This document shows, piece after piece, positions 20,302 through 30,467 of a DNA stretch of 64,000 nt. The notes under the pieces are model-generated. The model saw nothing but the letters and a program-made list of their open reading frames with translations, was not told the DNA's origin and ran no database searches. Source of the stretch: Orientallactaga sibirica. Lineage: Eukaryota > Chordata > Mammalia > Rodentia > Dipodidae. Positions within the stretch are counted from its first letter, which is position 1. Each line of letters opens with the position of its first letter. A program made the translations under genes and the position numbers. The DNA lies in the NCBI GenBank assembly GCA_036365145.1, contig JAEOAD010000015.1:10223501-10287500 (forward strand). Reading direction: 5' to 3'.

Positions 20302-22153
20302 CTATATCTTTTGATTGAGGAATTGAGAACATTAATATTCAGAGTTATTATTGAAAAATATGTGTTAATCCCTGTCATTGTGATGATTTTGTGGAGTTCA
20401 GTATTTCCTTGATCTTCATTTGTTTAACAAATGTTAATTTTTTTTTCCTCCTGTAGGTTCTTGAGTATGTTTACTATTCTCTTCATTGTAAAGTATTCCA
20501 TTCAATATCCTCTCTGTGTCTGACTTGGTGCTCATAAATTCCGTTAGCCTGTTTTTATCATGAAACATTTTTCTATTTCTATTACAAGAGATCGTTTGTT
20601 TGGTATATTAGCTTGGATTGGCACCTGTAGTCTTTCAATACTTGCAATACATCATTCTAAGCCCTCCTATCTTTAATGTTTCCATTGAAAAATCTAATGT
20701 TATTCTGATAGGGTTGGGCTTAGCTTTCGGTATGCTTTCTTTTTTCTGTGTAACTAGTGTTTGGACTAGAATATGAAATCAGTAGTTTCTTTTCTTGTCC
20801 TGTTTATTTGGTGTTCTGTATGCCTCTTGTACTTGGATGGGCTTCTTGCACCCTAGATGCTAGAAAGCTTCTTCTGTAATTTTCTTCAAAATATTTTCTA
20901 TGCTCATGACATGAACTTCTTCACCTTCTTATGTGCCTGAAATTCAGACATTTGGTCTTTTCAAGGTATGGTACATGTCTCATGTTGTGTTCATGTTTGC
21001 TAAGTATTGTTTTTTTTTTTATTTTAATTTCTCATTGGTTTTGACTAATAGATCCAATTTCTGTCATTTGTCTTTAAGGCCTGATATTCTGTCTTCCAAC
21101 TGATCTCTTTTATTAGCCATTTTTTTCATGTAGCTTTTTGTTTGAGTTGCTGTATTTGTTTGTTTCCAGTTTTATTTCCATTTGGTTTTTCTTTAGGATT
21201 TCTATAAATTTATTGAGTTTTATTTTCATAGTGTGGTTAGTCATTGTCATTTCATCTAGCTGTTTGTGTCCTCTTTGAATTTATTCAGCATGTCATTCAT
21301 GCATTATCCATTTCTTCCTTGAGTTCTTTGTAGATACTTATAATCATTCTTTTGAGGTCTTTATCTGGAGTTAATTCTAGGTAGTTTTCATTGGGTCTTC
21401 TGGTATGGAATTGGTATTTCTCAAGGAAACATTGGAGATAGTGTATTGTTCAGGTCTTTCTGGCACACCTGTATTGAGCACTTGGAAGATGCTCATTGTT
21501 CTCTGTGTTCATGACTTTGCTCTGCTTTCTGATGGTTGAAGTTCTGTTTTAGACATACTTGGTATTGCTTCTTAGGTGGAGTATATGTCATATTGGTTGC
21601 TCCTTGGGTCTCTACCTAACTGGAAGAGATCCTTGGTGACCCACCTCTGAAGTGTTTGGGGTGAGGATAGCTAAAGGGAATCTGGATGTTGAAACAGTGT
21701 AAATCCAGTGGCCACTCATCTGCACCCATGTGGTGGAGTTAGGAGGATTCCTGAAGAGATTCTGAGTGCTAGAAGTGAACACTAAACCCAATCACAGTGT
21801 CACTTTGTCTGTGCCCACACAGTGTGAGTGGAAGAGTATTTGTGCAGCTCTCAATCAAGTCAGGATCACAATGGTGGGTAGTAAAGGTGTGGACCAGATT
21901 GTCAGGTAAAAGGAAGAACATTTGTACCCATCCTCAAACTGTTCCTCCTTATCACAATGTTAGGTGATGTGAGTGTGCACTGAACCAGGTGGGGAAAAGG
22001 TGTTGAAGGGATAGAGGAAGGAGGATTTACACCAGTCCCAAATCTGTCTGTCCCTTAGTATTGCAATGGTGGAGTGGGGTGGGTGCCCCTTGGGTAAGGG
22101 TTGGAAGAAAGGTGAGGATTCCTGCCAGCCTCAAACCTGTTTGGCCCTCTATC
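20302..22153 (-). mobile_element. L1-A 5' part: ORF2 start, ORF1 and 5'UTR remnants
   Basis: After the ERV, the L1 text resumes ('atctatatcttttgattgag', 'attaatattcagagttatt') exactly where L1-D shows its ORF2 start. ORF1 C-terminal coding follows in reverse at about 20540-20760, and GC-richer 5'UTR sequence extends to 22153. No frame is intact. Confidence 0.75.
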
Positions 22154-22164
22154 CTCTTTATTTC

Positions 22165-22445
22165 ATCAGGGCTTTTGCCTTATCTTTGGATCTCAACTAA
22201 AATGTCACTTACTCATACCTTGTGTTAGTCATTTTTTAAGTAACATTAATCTCTTTCTTTATCACAGGATCCCATTTATTTTTTTCATAGACTTTCTCAT
22301 GATCTTGGATTATCACATTTATTTGTTTATGTGTGTATTTTCTTCCACTACTGAGTAAATTCCACAAATTTCTTCAAATGCCTTTTGCCTAGTATAGTGA
22401 CTTCCATACAGTATATATCTAATCAATAAATAATGGTTAAAAGAA
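22165..22445 (+). mobile_element. L2 LINE 3' end
   Basis: The blocks 'ctcaactaaaatgtcactta', 'tatcacatttatttgtttat' and the final 'ctaatcaataaataatggtt' follow the mammalian L2 3' terminus. Ancient and diverged. Confidence 0.7.
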
Positions 22446-22729
22446 TATACAAAAAAGCAATAATACTGAGTAAAGTGAATGAACTTGTAGTAAGTTGGCA
22501 TCATTTACTTTATATTAGTAAAACAATGGATCCGAAAGTTAAAGGATTTATTTAAGAACTTATCATCAGTAAGTGGAAGAAATGAAACTTATACCCAGAG
22601 GGAGAAAAAATTTTATAGCTATTCTGTAAACTTGTACTCGTTGATTTTTATATGTCCTGTCATTGTAATTATTGCATCTGAATTATGTAGTTTTTCAGTG
22701 TTTCCTTAGTGTTGGGCAAGCTTTTAATT

Positions 22730-22900
22730 ATAGTTATAATAACTGCCATTACTATATGCTTACTGCTGGCCAAGTATTGTACAAGTGGCTATTCACTCAC
22801 TTAGCCCTGAAGATAATCCTGTCTACATTTTAGAGCTATTATAAGACTTACTAAAAGTTAGGTACACTGAAGAGCCTAGACTAAGGCATGTATGTTTCTT
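22730..22900 (+). mobile_element. MIR SINE
   Basis: 'ataactgccattactatatgc', 'aagtattgtacaagtgg' and 'gaagataatcctgtctacattttag' follow the MIR core and 3' part. The 280 bp before it (22446-22729) shows nothing I can assign. Confidence 0.65.
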
Positions 22901-22944
22901 TTAATCCAGAATTATTAATTTCTTTTGTATATTTCAATCACTAA

Positions 22945-23180
22945 TTTTTTTATTAATTAGATATTTTGTTATGGAAAAATCATGTGTTGGTCAAATTCCC
23001 CTGATAATATCTAATTATATCCACTCCTTTCTACCCCCATCCTGTGGAGGGCCCTCTTCAGTGGGGTTACTAGTATTCACCATGGGGCTATGGGTTATGA
23101 ATGCACAGTCAGTCACTGTATGTGGTGAAGGGGTGGATGCCTTTGGATGCTGTTTCTACCCTGTGGTTCTTCATCTACAG
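22945..23180 (-). mobile_element. L1 3'-end fragment of the L1-D type, antisense
   Basis: It parallels 48510-48665: 'acatgttggt', then 'catggggattgtgggttatg', then the 'cagtcactta' block. Short and diverged. Confidence 0.55.
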
Positions 23181-23340
23181 CTGCACAGTGACCAGAAAGC
23201 TGACCCAGAGTACATCTCTGCATTTGAGGAAGTTCTTAATCTGTTTGACAGAACTGACAAGAACACCATCACAAGATGGAATTTGCAACTTAAGGTATTA
23301 GGTCAGACTGCAACACCAGCAAAATATCAATGTGGTTAAT
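23181..23340 (+). pseudogene. EF-hand-like protein fragment, probable pseudogene piece
   Basis: The frame translates to an EF-hand-like helix-loop-helix: DQ, then FEEVLNLFDRTDKNTITRWN, then KVLGQTATPAKY, stop. LFDRT and LGQ are shared with myosin essential light chains, and the DQ..F.E..LFD..TIT spacing with calmodulin. The loop lacks the acidic residues at positions 3, 5 and 12, so it should not bind calcium. It has no splice context and follows a repeat, which suggests a decayed retrocopy. A chance match is possible. Confidence 0.3.
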
Positions 23341-23394
23341 AAAGCCACTGCACCATAATAAGGAGCCATTGGTGTGCAAGTTGAAAATAGCACT

Positions 23395-23605
23395 GTGTTT
23401 CAAATAGTGCTCAAGTATGTTGCATATTAATTCACTTGGTCATTATGTAACTGTCTCCATTTTATGAATGTGAAACCAAGCACCAAGGGGCTAAATAGCT
23501 TGCTAAAACTCGTGGTTCATAAATGGGAAAGTCAGAATTCCATTTCAGGCAATCTGGCATTGAAAGACTTCATTCTTAACCACTCAACTATGCTATATTT
23601 CTAGA
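23395..23605 (+). mobile_element. MIR SINE
   Basis: 'actgtctccattttatgaatg', 'gggctaaatagcttgc' and 'tcttaaccactcaactatgct' match the MIR 3' half order. Ancient. Confidence 0.7.
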
Positions 23606-23760
23606 AAGCTGAGAGGTATGAACAATGGAGAAGAAATTAATGAAATTTCATAAGAATAGCAGTTATTTCTTATCAGTGCCCCAGACATGTTCAAATAAAG
23701 GGGAGAAAATAGCATGAAGAAATAAATTAAATGGAGAAATAGCTAAAAATTACATTAATG

Positions 23761-23935
23761 TGGGATGGGGAGATTGCTCATTGTTTAAAGGTGCTTGCTT
23801 GCAAAGTCTGATAGCCTGGGTTTAATTCCCCAGTACCCATGTAAAGCCAGATGCTCAAGTGGCACACATGTCTGGAGTCTGGAGTTTGTTTGCTACAGCA
23901 AGAGGCCCTAGAATACCCCATAAATAAATAAAAGT
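23761..23935 (+). mobile_element. B2-like tRNA-derived SINE
   Basis: Sense copy with head 'tgggatggggagattgctc', box B-like 'gggtttaattcccc' and a TAAATAAATAAA tail. The next SINE sits in its tail. Confidence 0.88.
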
Positions 23936-23941
23936 ATTTTT

Positions 23942-24149
23942 AATATTTTATTCATATATTTGTTTGGGAGAGAAAGAGGCAGATAGAGACAGAGAGAATG
24001 GGTGCACTAGGGCCTCTATCCATTACAGATGAACTCCAGACATATGCACTGCCTTGTGTATCTGGCTTATGTAGGTACTGGAGAATCAAACCTAAGTTCT
24101 TAGGCTTTGCATGCAAGTGCCATAACCACTAAGCAATCTCTCCAGCCCA
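23942..24149 (-). mobile_element. B2-like tRNA-derived SINE
   Basis: Antisense copy lying in the tail of the preceding sense copy, giving an inverted pair. Such pairs can fold in RNA when transcribed with LDAH. Confidence 0.9.
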
Positions 24150-24193
24150 GTAAAAATATTTTTTAAAAATATTTTTAAAAGTAGACATTAATG

Positions 24194-24384
24194 GGGCTAG
24201 AGAGATGGCTTAGCAGTTAAGGCATTTGCCTGCGAAGCCTAAGGATCCCGGATTGATTCTCCAGGTCCCACGTAAGCCAGATGCACAAAGGGGCACATGC
24301 ATCTGGAGTTTGTTTGCAGTGGCTGGAGGCCCTGGCGTGCCCATTCTCACTCTCCCTCTCTCTCTTTACCTCTCTCTGACTCAA

Positions 24385-24419
<35 letters not shown>

Positions 24420-24444
24420 ATATAAAATTTTTAAAAAAGGGAAA
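24194..24444 (+). mobile_element. B2-like tRNA-derived SINE
   Basis: Sense copy with a (AAAT)n tail of ten or so units. Perfect 16-bp target duplication AAAGTAGACATTAATG at 24178-24193 and 24445-24460. Confidence 0.96.
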
Positions 24445-24460
24445 AAAGTAGACATTAATG

Positions 24461-25402
24461 GAAAAAGACTATAAAATATTGACACTTTATACAGATGATG
24501 GTTTCAAGGCAAAAACCCCAATTCACTGTCTTTTCACCCTACAGATGTATCAGATTGATTATTCTGTTTCTTCATAACAAGCCTATATCAAAAACACTTC
24601 CTGTGTACAATAAAAATAATAAAATCTTGTTTATGTGTATCTCCCTCAGAGATCATAGATGTCTGTTTATATTATACATCCTTGAGATAAAATAACAGTG
24701 CAACACTAAGTAGACCCCAAACAGTTCTCTTTGTGCTTTATCCTAACAGTGATTTGATTGACCTGGATTTTCAATTGTTTTGTTGTTCTGAGTTTTCATA
24801 CAGTATAACAACTGAGCCAGTCAAGTTTTGAATGGTCTTACAAGCAGGACTAATAATTTCTGGCTTTATCCAAGTGACATTGGAAAGCCACATGCAGATG
24901 TTTTGAATATTGCCATGCTTTGAGTTTGAAGATTTCTCCAGATACCTAAGGAATCCAAAAGAACAAACATAAAAGGTCAGCTGGGTTGTGTTGTAAGAAA
25001 TCTAGTAGGAAGTGATAATCACTAACAGAGTAAGATGGACAAAGTTGAGGTACATTTTGGATTATCTGACAGAACTTTCGGGTGTGTGGCTGTGAAGGAC
25101 AGGGGAAACCCAAGAATCATTCCTAGTGTCTGGACTTGAACACTAGTTTATGATTGGTAGTTGCATTTAATGGGTTGAGGAATAGGGGAAACATATTGAA
25201 ATAATTGGCAAACAGAACAAGAACAGAAATGCTGTCAGTGGTTATCCTCACACTTAAGGTAAGAAGAGCATTCAAATAAAGTATATGTGTAAATGTTGCT
25301 ATATACTTGTACAGGACAGCCTAAGGACGCATAAATCTTTTTCCAGTTTACACATCATCATATATGGTTTAGTTAATTTCAGGTCTTTGTTTCTTTTCTT
25401 AG
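24461..25402 (+). other. LDAH: Unique intronic sequence before the first LDAH exon
   Basis: I recognise no repeat here apart from a short stretch near 24447-24497 that resembles 5551-5612. The last 20 bases form the pyrimidine-rich acceptor of the exon. Confidence 0.5.
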
Positions 25403-25546
25403 GTAACCCAGGTTTTTCTCCATTTTATGTGTCGTTTGCAAAGGCTTTGCACTCTTTGACAAATAAGCGCTTTCCAGTTTGGGCAATCACTTATGCTGGC
25501 TTTGCCTGGGCCCGCAAAGACAAGAAGGTCCTTACAGCACCAGATG
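25403..25546 (+). CDS. LDAH: LDAH internal exon (lipid droplet-associated hydrolase), upstream of the nucleophile exon
   Basis: This exon encodes an early part of the alpha/beta-hydrolase fold of LDAH, a lipid-droplet serine hydrolase of the C2orf43 family implicated in sterol and neutral-lipid turnover. The frame reads GNPGF, then FAKALHSLTNKRFPVW, then KDKKVLT, which I recognise as LDAH. The acceptor is a pyrimidine-rich tract ending ttcttttcttag and the donor is ATG|gtatgt. The exon starts after codon base 1 (completing the Gly of GNPG) and ends with one base of a split Asp, so it is 144 nt with phase 1 at both ends. That phase joins perfectly to the exon at 36298. The reading frame is open and spliced, so a processed pseudogene is excluded. 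Compared with my memory of human LDAH, the His-Ala-Gly-His stretch here reads Tyr-Ala-Gly-Phe. The start codon and upstream exons are not in the window. Confidence 0.93.
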
Positions 25547-25804
25547 GTATGTTCTTGTTACAACGAAAGCTTGCTAATATTAAACATTTTACCAATGAAA
25601 ACTTCTGCCTATGGTTTTAGGTCCAGGGTGCCACATTTTAGTAATTATAAGATTGTTAGAGACTTTTTAACTCTTCTGCCAATAATTTTTTGTAAGAATT
25701 TGGGAAAATCAAATGATCTGATTATGAATTGCCTTCTAGTTAATTAGTGATCAACCAAATACCTATCAGTCACATACTTCCAAGGTTGTACTAGAAGGAA
25801 TACT

Positions 25805-25915
25805 AGAGAAAAGGTATGAAAAATATGTGCATGTTTGCATACATATGTGCATGTCACTTGTATGTGCACATGCAGGTGTAGTGTATGCATGAATGTGTGT
25901 ACATGTGTATGGGCA
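25805..25915. repeat. Imperfect TG/CA-rich tract
   Basis: Irregular alternation of tgcatg, tgtg and catac units without a strict period, probably a decayed microsatellite. Confidence 0.6.
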
Positions 25916-25945
25916 GGTCAAATTACAACTTTGGGAACACTGTCA

Positions 25946-25954
25946 ACCATTCAT

Positions 25955-25989
<35 letters not shown>

Positions 25990-26240
25990 TTTGTTTATTC
26001 TGAGGCAAGCCCAACAGACTGGCCTTTTTTTTTCTTTCATGTGAGAAAGAGAGAATTGGCACACCAGAGCCTCCAGCCACTGTAGTGAAACTCCAGATAT
26101 GTGTACTACCTTGTGCACATATGCAACCTTGCATGCTTGTATCACCAAGTGCATCTAGTTTATGTGGGATCTGGAGAGTCAAACATGGGTCCTTAGGCTT
26201 TGCAGGAAGCACCTTAACCACTAAGCCATCTTGGCACCCC
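25946..26240 (-). mobile_element. B2-like tRNA-derived SINE, extended subfamily
   Basis: Antisense copy with an (ATTT)n tail at 25950-25993. It also has the tail-side block 'aggcaagcccaacagactgg' and the internal 'cttgcatgcttgtatcacc' insert. Both mark an extended subfamily also found at 28155 and 44624. Confidence 0.88.
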
Positions 26241-26463
26241 TTTGTTTTATTTTTGAGACAAGATCTCTCATTGGTCTGGAGTTCACCAATTATGCTAGAC
26301 TGGCTGGCCATGGCACCTCAGGGATCCTCCTGTCTCTACCTCCCCAGGGCTAAGATTACAGGGCCATATCACCCACCTAAGATTTTTATGTGAGTACTGG
26401 GAATTGAACTCAGGTCTTCATGCTAGCACAAGCACTTTACCAGCTGAGCTATCTCTTCAACGC
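26241..26463 (-). mobile_element. B4-like SINE (tRNA head plus B1-type arm)
   Basis: Reverse reading gives a tRNA/ID-type head 'agctcagctggtaaagtgc' with 'ttcaattcccagtactcac', then a B1-like arm ending in 'gacaagatctctc'. The fused structure fits B4. Similar to 35757-35915. Confidence 0.7.
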
Positions 26464-26546
26464 TAAAACCCAATCTTTAAAGAAGAATTCTCCATCATGT
26501 TCAAAGAATAATATGACAAGCTCTGGAATACCCTAAAAGGCACACG

Positions 26547-26635
26547 AAGTAAACACTCAGTTGTGGCAAGTTTGAGGCTAGCCAAGTCTAATATCCAGCT
26601 CTAGGATAGCTGGGTCTACATAGCAAGATCTTGTC
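26547..26635 (+). mobile_element. B1-derived fragment, left member of a pair
   Basis: 'ggcaagtttgaggctagcc' to 'catagcaagatcttgtc' is a B1 right-arm-like piece. A similar piece lies directly on the other side of the LTR at 26636-27049. Confidence 0.55.
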
Positions 26636-27049
26636 TGTTATAGTCAGCTCCAAGTTGCTGGGATGATCATCCATCCAGACACAGTTTACGGGAGGAAAGG
26701 GTTTATTTCACCTTACAAATCCAGGGAACTACCATCAATGACAGAAAAAAACTAGTTACTTCCATACATCCAAGCAGAGAGAACAAGCGCACCAAGCAAA
26801 CACCAACAACAGCAGATGGCACGAACCCTGCCAAGCTCAAATTGCTCTCTGCACACCTTCGAGCTAGAGTCAAGATCTGCCCCCCAATCATATATTAGGG
26901 TTAAACCCCAGGATCCACCTCCAGTGACACCTCCTCCAGCAGGCTGCTGGAGTCTTAAGCAGGAAGATTAACCTTAATCAAAAATACTGAGGCTATGGCA
27001 GTATCTGCATTCATATTACCTATGTTCACATTCAAACCACCCCATTACA
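26636..27049 (-). mobile_element. MaLR-type LTR, antisense
   Basis: On the minus strand it starts TGTAATGGGGTGG and ends GACTATAACA. It has a reverse AATAAA near 26700 followed by the family text 'cctttcctcccgtaaactg', as in the LTR at 11276. About 414 bp; no clean 5-bp duplication. Confidence 0.78.
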
Positions 27050-27130
27050 GCAAGTTTGAGGCCAGCCTGATCTAATAGTCAGTTCCAGGCCAGCTAAACT
27101 TATAGCAAGACCCTGCCTCAAAATAAAATA
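27050..27130 (+). mobile_element. B1-derived fragment, right member of a pair
   Basis: 'gcaagtttgaggccagcctg' to 'gcaagaccctgcctcaaa' with an A-rich tail. It repeats the fragment left of the LTR. Confidence 0.6.
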
Positions 27131-27207
27131 ACAAAAAATATAATTTTTAAAAATTTAAAAGAAAAAGACCCACAGAATAAGCTAGAAGAATCTTTGATGT
27201 TTAGAAT

Positions 27208-27595
27208 CTTAATCAGTTTGGGCTGCTGTGGCAGAACTAGATAACTTACAAATATAAATCACTCATAATTTCTTGAGATGGGGAAGCCCAAGATCAAGAG
27301 TAGGTGTTGGTGAGAACTACTTGGAAGTAAGTTGGTCATGGGAACATGTCTTTGAAGGGCATATTTGTCCTCATTCCCTTTCTCTATCTCCAGTTTTGCT
27401 TCCTCGCCACCAAGAGGTAAACTGTTTTGCCTTGCCACTTCCTCTTGGATGTTCTGGCCTTGGAAGTCCAAAGCAATAGGTCCAAAAGCCATGGGTTGAA
27501 ACCTGAAACCATGCACCAAAATAAATCTTCCTTGAAGGTGTTTTTCTCAAGTTTTTTTTTTTTTTTTTAATCATGGCAGTTGAAAGCTAATTGCT
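27208..27595 (-). mobile_element. Old MLT1-like LTR region
   Basis: 'cttaatcagtttgggctgctg' and 'gcccaagatcaagagtagg' resemble the reverse of an MLT1 end. The right half, with 'ccaaaataaatcttcc' and 'gaaagctaattgctaca', looks like the sense end of another old LTR. It may be two fused remnants. Confidence 0.45.
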
Positions 27596-27819
27596 ACAAT
27601 TAATATCTAGAAAATTTCCCAGGGTTTTCCTGAAGAGACCATTTTGCAATATGCCTTAGGAATTCTCAATAACAAATGCCTACTCTCTAAGGAAAAAGAC
27701 TTTGCCAGGTCCTATTTAACTTCAGGGAAGGGCACTTAGCTAACCACAACCTCTATCCTTCCTCTCTCACATATAAAAGGTGGAGAAAAGCTGAAAAACA
27801 TTTTTAAGAGGGCTAAAGA

Positions 27820-28115
27820 GAGGGCTCCATGGCTAAAGCACTTGCTGCTCAAGCATGAGTACCTGAGTTTGGATCTGGAGACTCCACATAAAGTCAGAAG
27901 CTGCAGCAGGCTTCTTAAACCAGCATGCCTACAGTGAGGTGAGAGGCAGAGACATGAGAATTTCCTTGAAGATCATGGACCAGCTAGCCTGGCAAATGAA
28001 GCAAAAAAACAACAAGAGTTCTAGTATCAAATAAGGTAGAAGGCAATGATCAACAACTAGAAAATTGTCCTTTGACCTCCACATACATCAAACACATACA
28101 CACAACAAAAAAAAA
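27820..28115 (+). mobile_element. Old B4-like SINE
   Basis: Sense tRNA-type head 'gggctccatggctaaagcacttgc' with 'gagtttggatctggagac', followed by a long body and an A-rich tail at about 28104-28121. Diverged. Confidence 0.55.
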
Positions 28116-28154
28116 AAAAAAATTTTAAGTCATAGCACAGGATCTTAGGTCCAC

Positions 28155-28467
28155 TTATGTTTACGTTTATTTTTATTTATTTTGTTTATTTTTATTTATT
28201 TATTTTTCAAGTCAAGCCCAACAAACTGGCCTTTGGATTTTTTGTTTTGTTTTGTTTTGTTTTTTTGATGAGAGTGAGAGAGAATTGGCATGCCAGGGCC
28301 TCCAGCCACTGCAATCAAAGTCCAGATGCATGTGCCCTGTGTGCACCTGTGTGACTTTGCATGCTTGCATCACTGTGTGTCTGGCTTACATGGGACTGGC
28401 GAGTTGGACATGAGTCCTTAGGCTTCGCACACAAGCACCTTAACTGTTAAGCCATCTCTCCAGCCCA
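28155..28467 (-). mobile_element. B2-like tRNA-derived SINE, extended subfamily
   Basis: Antisense, long copy with (TTTA)n and (TTTTG)n tails and 'caagcccaacaaactggcc'. It carries the internal 'gcatgcttgcatcactg' insert. It shares the extensions of the copy at 25946. Confidence 0.9.
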
Positions 28468-28929
28468 AGACTGATGTTTAATTATGAGTTTATAGGATGC
28501 TTTCCTTCCCATATTTTACTATATCAAAAAACCTTGAGTGTACTAAAAATTTAGTACAACTTTAAGAATCATAAGACACAGGATCTATTTAAGGAGTTAC
28601 TAGAGAAAACCAAAGGCATGAAGGGTGAAAAAAAAAAAGAACAACAAAGAAAATTGAAGCCTTAAGCAGCTATTACAGCTATGAAATATAGGTCAGGTCC
28701 CAGCCACATTAAATAAAGCTTCTCACCAAAGATCTATTTACTTCAGTTCCTATTGCCTCATATATTATGTCCAGCTGTAAGCAAAAAGTTAGAAGGCATT
28801 GTAGGAGACAAGAAAAAATATGACAAAACAAAGCATGAATCAAACTAACTAATATATGCTAATTTTGGAATTACCAGGTAATTTTAAATAGCTACAATTA
28901 ATATGTTGGGAATCCTAATTGAAAAAAGC
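28468..28929. other. AT-rich intron, nothing assigned
   Basis: No family recognised. It may be the diverged start of the ancient L1 that becomes recognisable from about 28930. Confidence 0.4.
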
Positions 28930-29464
28930 ATGCTAAAACAGAGTAGTATTACAAGTTGAAAATGGGAAACTCCTTAATGACTCAAAAGGAAAGACTGGAA
29001 CTGCAATAAAAATAAATACCTTTAATGAGTTAACCATTAGACCAAATGCAGCTGAAAAAAAAATCTTTGAGTGTTAAAACAGGTCAATAGAAACTTCCCC
29101 AACTGAAATGCAATTTGAAAAAAGTTAAATAACATAATACCCAAGGATTCTGGGACAATTTCAAAGGTATAAGATACTTAATTGGAATACCAGAATAAGA
29201 AGAAAGAAAATAGAGCATAAATAACTGAAGTATTTAATGGCAGAAAACAAAACAGGAAGCTCAGAGAACACTAAACAGAAAAACACTCAAAGTCTTTACA
29301 TGAACATCTTATATTGAACTTTCAAGAAACCAAAGGCAAAGAGAAAATCTTGAAAAAGAAAGATAAGAGTTACAGGATACTTCTTGACAGAAACCATTGC
29401 AGTAATAAGAGAATGAAATACAGTACTTAGTTTTGAAAGAAAAACACCAGCAAGCGCAAAGAAT

Positions 29465-29755
29465 AATGTTGGAAGATGGGCCAGAAAGAATTTAAGATCT
29501 AGGTGATGGGGAGGAGTTCTGTGACATGCTGTCATCCAGGCATTGGAGACCATTGCATTCATGGCCTCATAGTGACTGTCATCACCTACACAAAACCACA
29601 TGATACTGCCCATCAACCATTCTATCATGGATGACGGAAGAGGGCATGGAGCTCCCATCCCTCCCTGAGGAGCGAAAGTGCCTAAGAGGATGAGAAGTGT
29701 TTCATGCAGTGGTCACTGATAGGACCCATATGGTCTTCATGTGATCCTTCAGAAG
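29465..29755. other. Unassigned insert between ORF1-type blocks of the ancient L1
   Basis: The ancient L1 text stops at about 29460 and resumes at about 29757. The ~290 bp between is GC-richer and reads like neither. I could not assign it to a family or find a target duplication. Confidence 0.4.
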
Positions 29756-29955
29756 GTTTAAGTAAAGACTTTGTCAGACGAACAGAAGCTGAGAAAAATC
29801 TTTTGCTATAAGCCTGCCTGCCTTGTAAGATATACTAACTGAAGTTCATTAGGAAAAGGGGAAGTGGAAGAGATCAGAAACTCAAGTTTATATCAAGAAA
29901 GGAAAGTATAGGAGAAGGAGTAAATAAAAGTTTACAAATTACTTTTCTAGTAATT

Positions 29956-30128
29956 TTTTAGTGGTTAAGGAGTTTGTCTACAAAGCCAAAGGACCCAGGC
30001 TCAACTTCCCAGGACCCACATAAGCCAGATGTACAAGGTGCCACATGTATCTGGAGTTCATTTGCAGTGGCTGGAGGCCTCTTTCTGTTTGCCTCTCTCT
30101 CAAATAAATAAATAAATAATATTTTTTT
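29956..30128 (+). mobile_element. B2-like tRNA-derived SINE, 5'-truncated
   Basis: Sense copy lacking the start of the head (begins at 'tttagtggttaag'), tail (AAAT)n. The flanking ATTACTTTTCT repeats (about 29939 and 30133) look like its target duplication. Confidence 0.85.
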
Positions 30129-30467
30129 AAAATTACTTTTCTTATTCTAAACTAATCTAATAACTGCTCAGATTACTGTATTGAATGGTAGTATATGAAA
30201 TGAATGTCAGCAGTGACAGAATGAAAGAACAATTGAGAATACTATTAAATAACATACCTGGAGTAAAGGTGAAATGCTATAATGTTACTTAAATTGGATT
30301 TAGATTATATATTCCAAATTTAGGACAACCACTAAATTAAAAAAGATAGAATTAATAAAACAAAATAAGAGCACTAAAATGACAAAAATACACAAAACTA
30401 AAGTAGAGGAGAACAAGGTAACATTGCAAATATATCAAATATATTTGTAAAAATTTTATGTATTTGG

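Larger units (their letters stand above)
6781..22153 (-). mobile_element. Near-complete antisense L1 (L1-A), stretched to 15.4 kb by insertions
   Basis: Removing the insertions leaves about 7 kb in the order 3'UTR (6781-11960, interrupted), ORF2 (11990-16450 plus about 20302-20420), ORF1 (about 20450-21400) and 5'UTR (to 22153). The likely target duplication is CTCTTCATTTC (6770-6780) and CTCTTTATTTC (22154-22164), one mismatch. Insertions: B1 7051, MaLR provirus 7569, solo LTR 11276, B1 12475, B2-like SINE 13151, B1 14912, B1 15887, and the class II ERV 16457. Confidence 0.85.
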
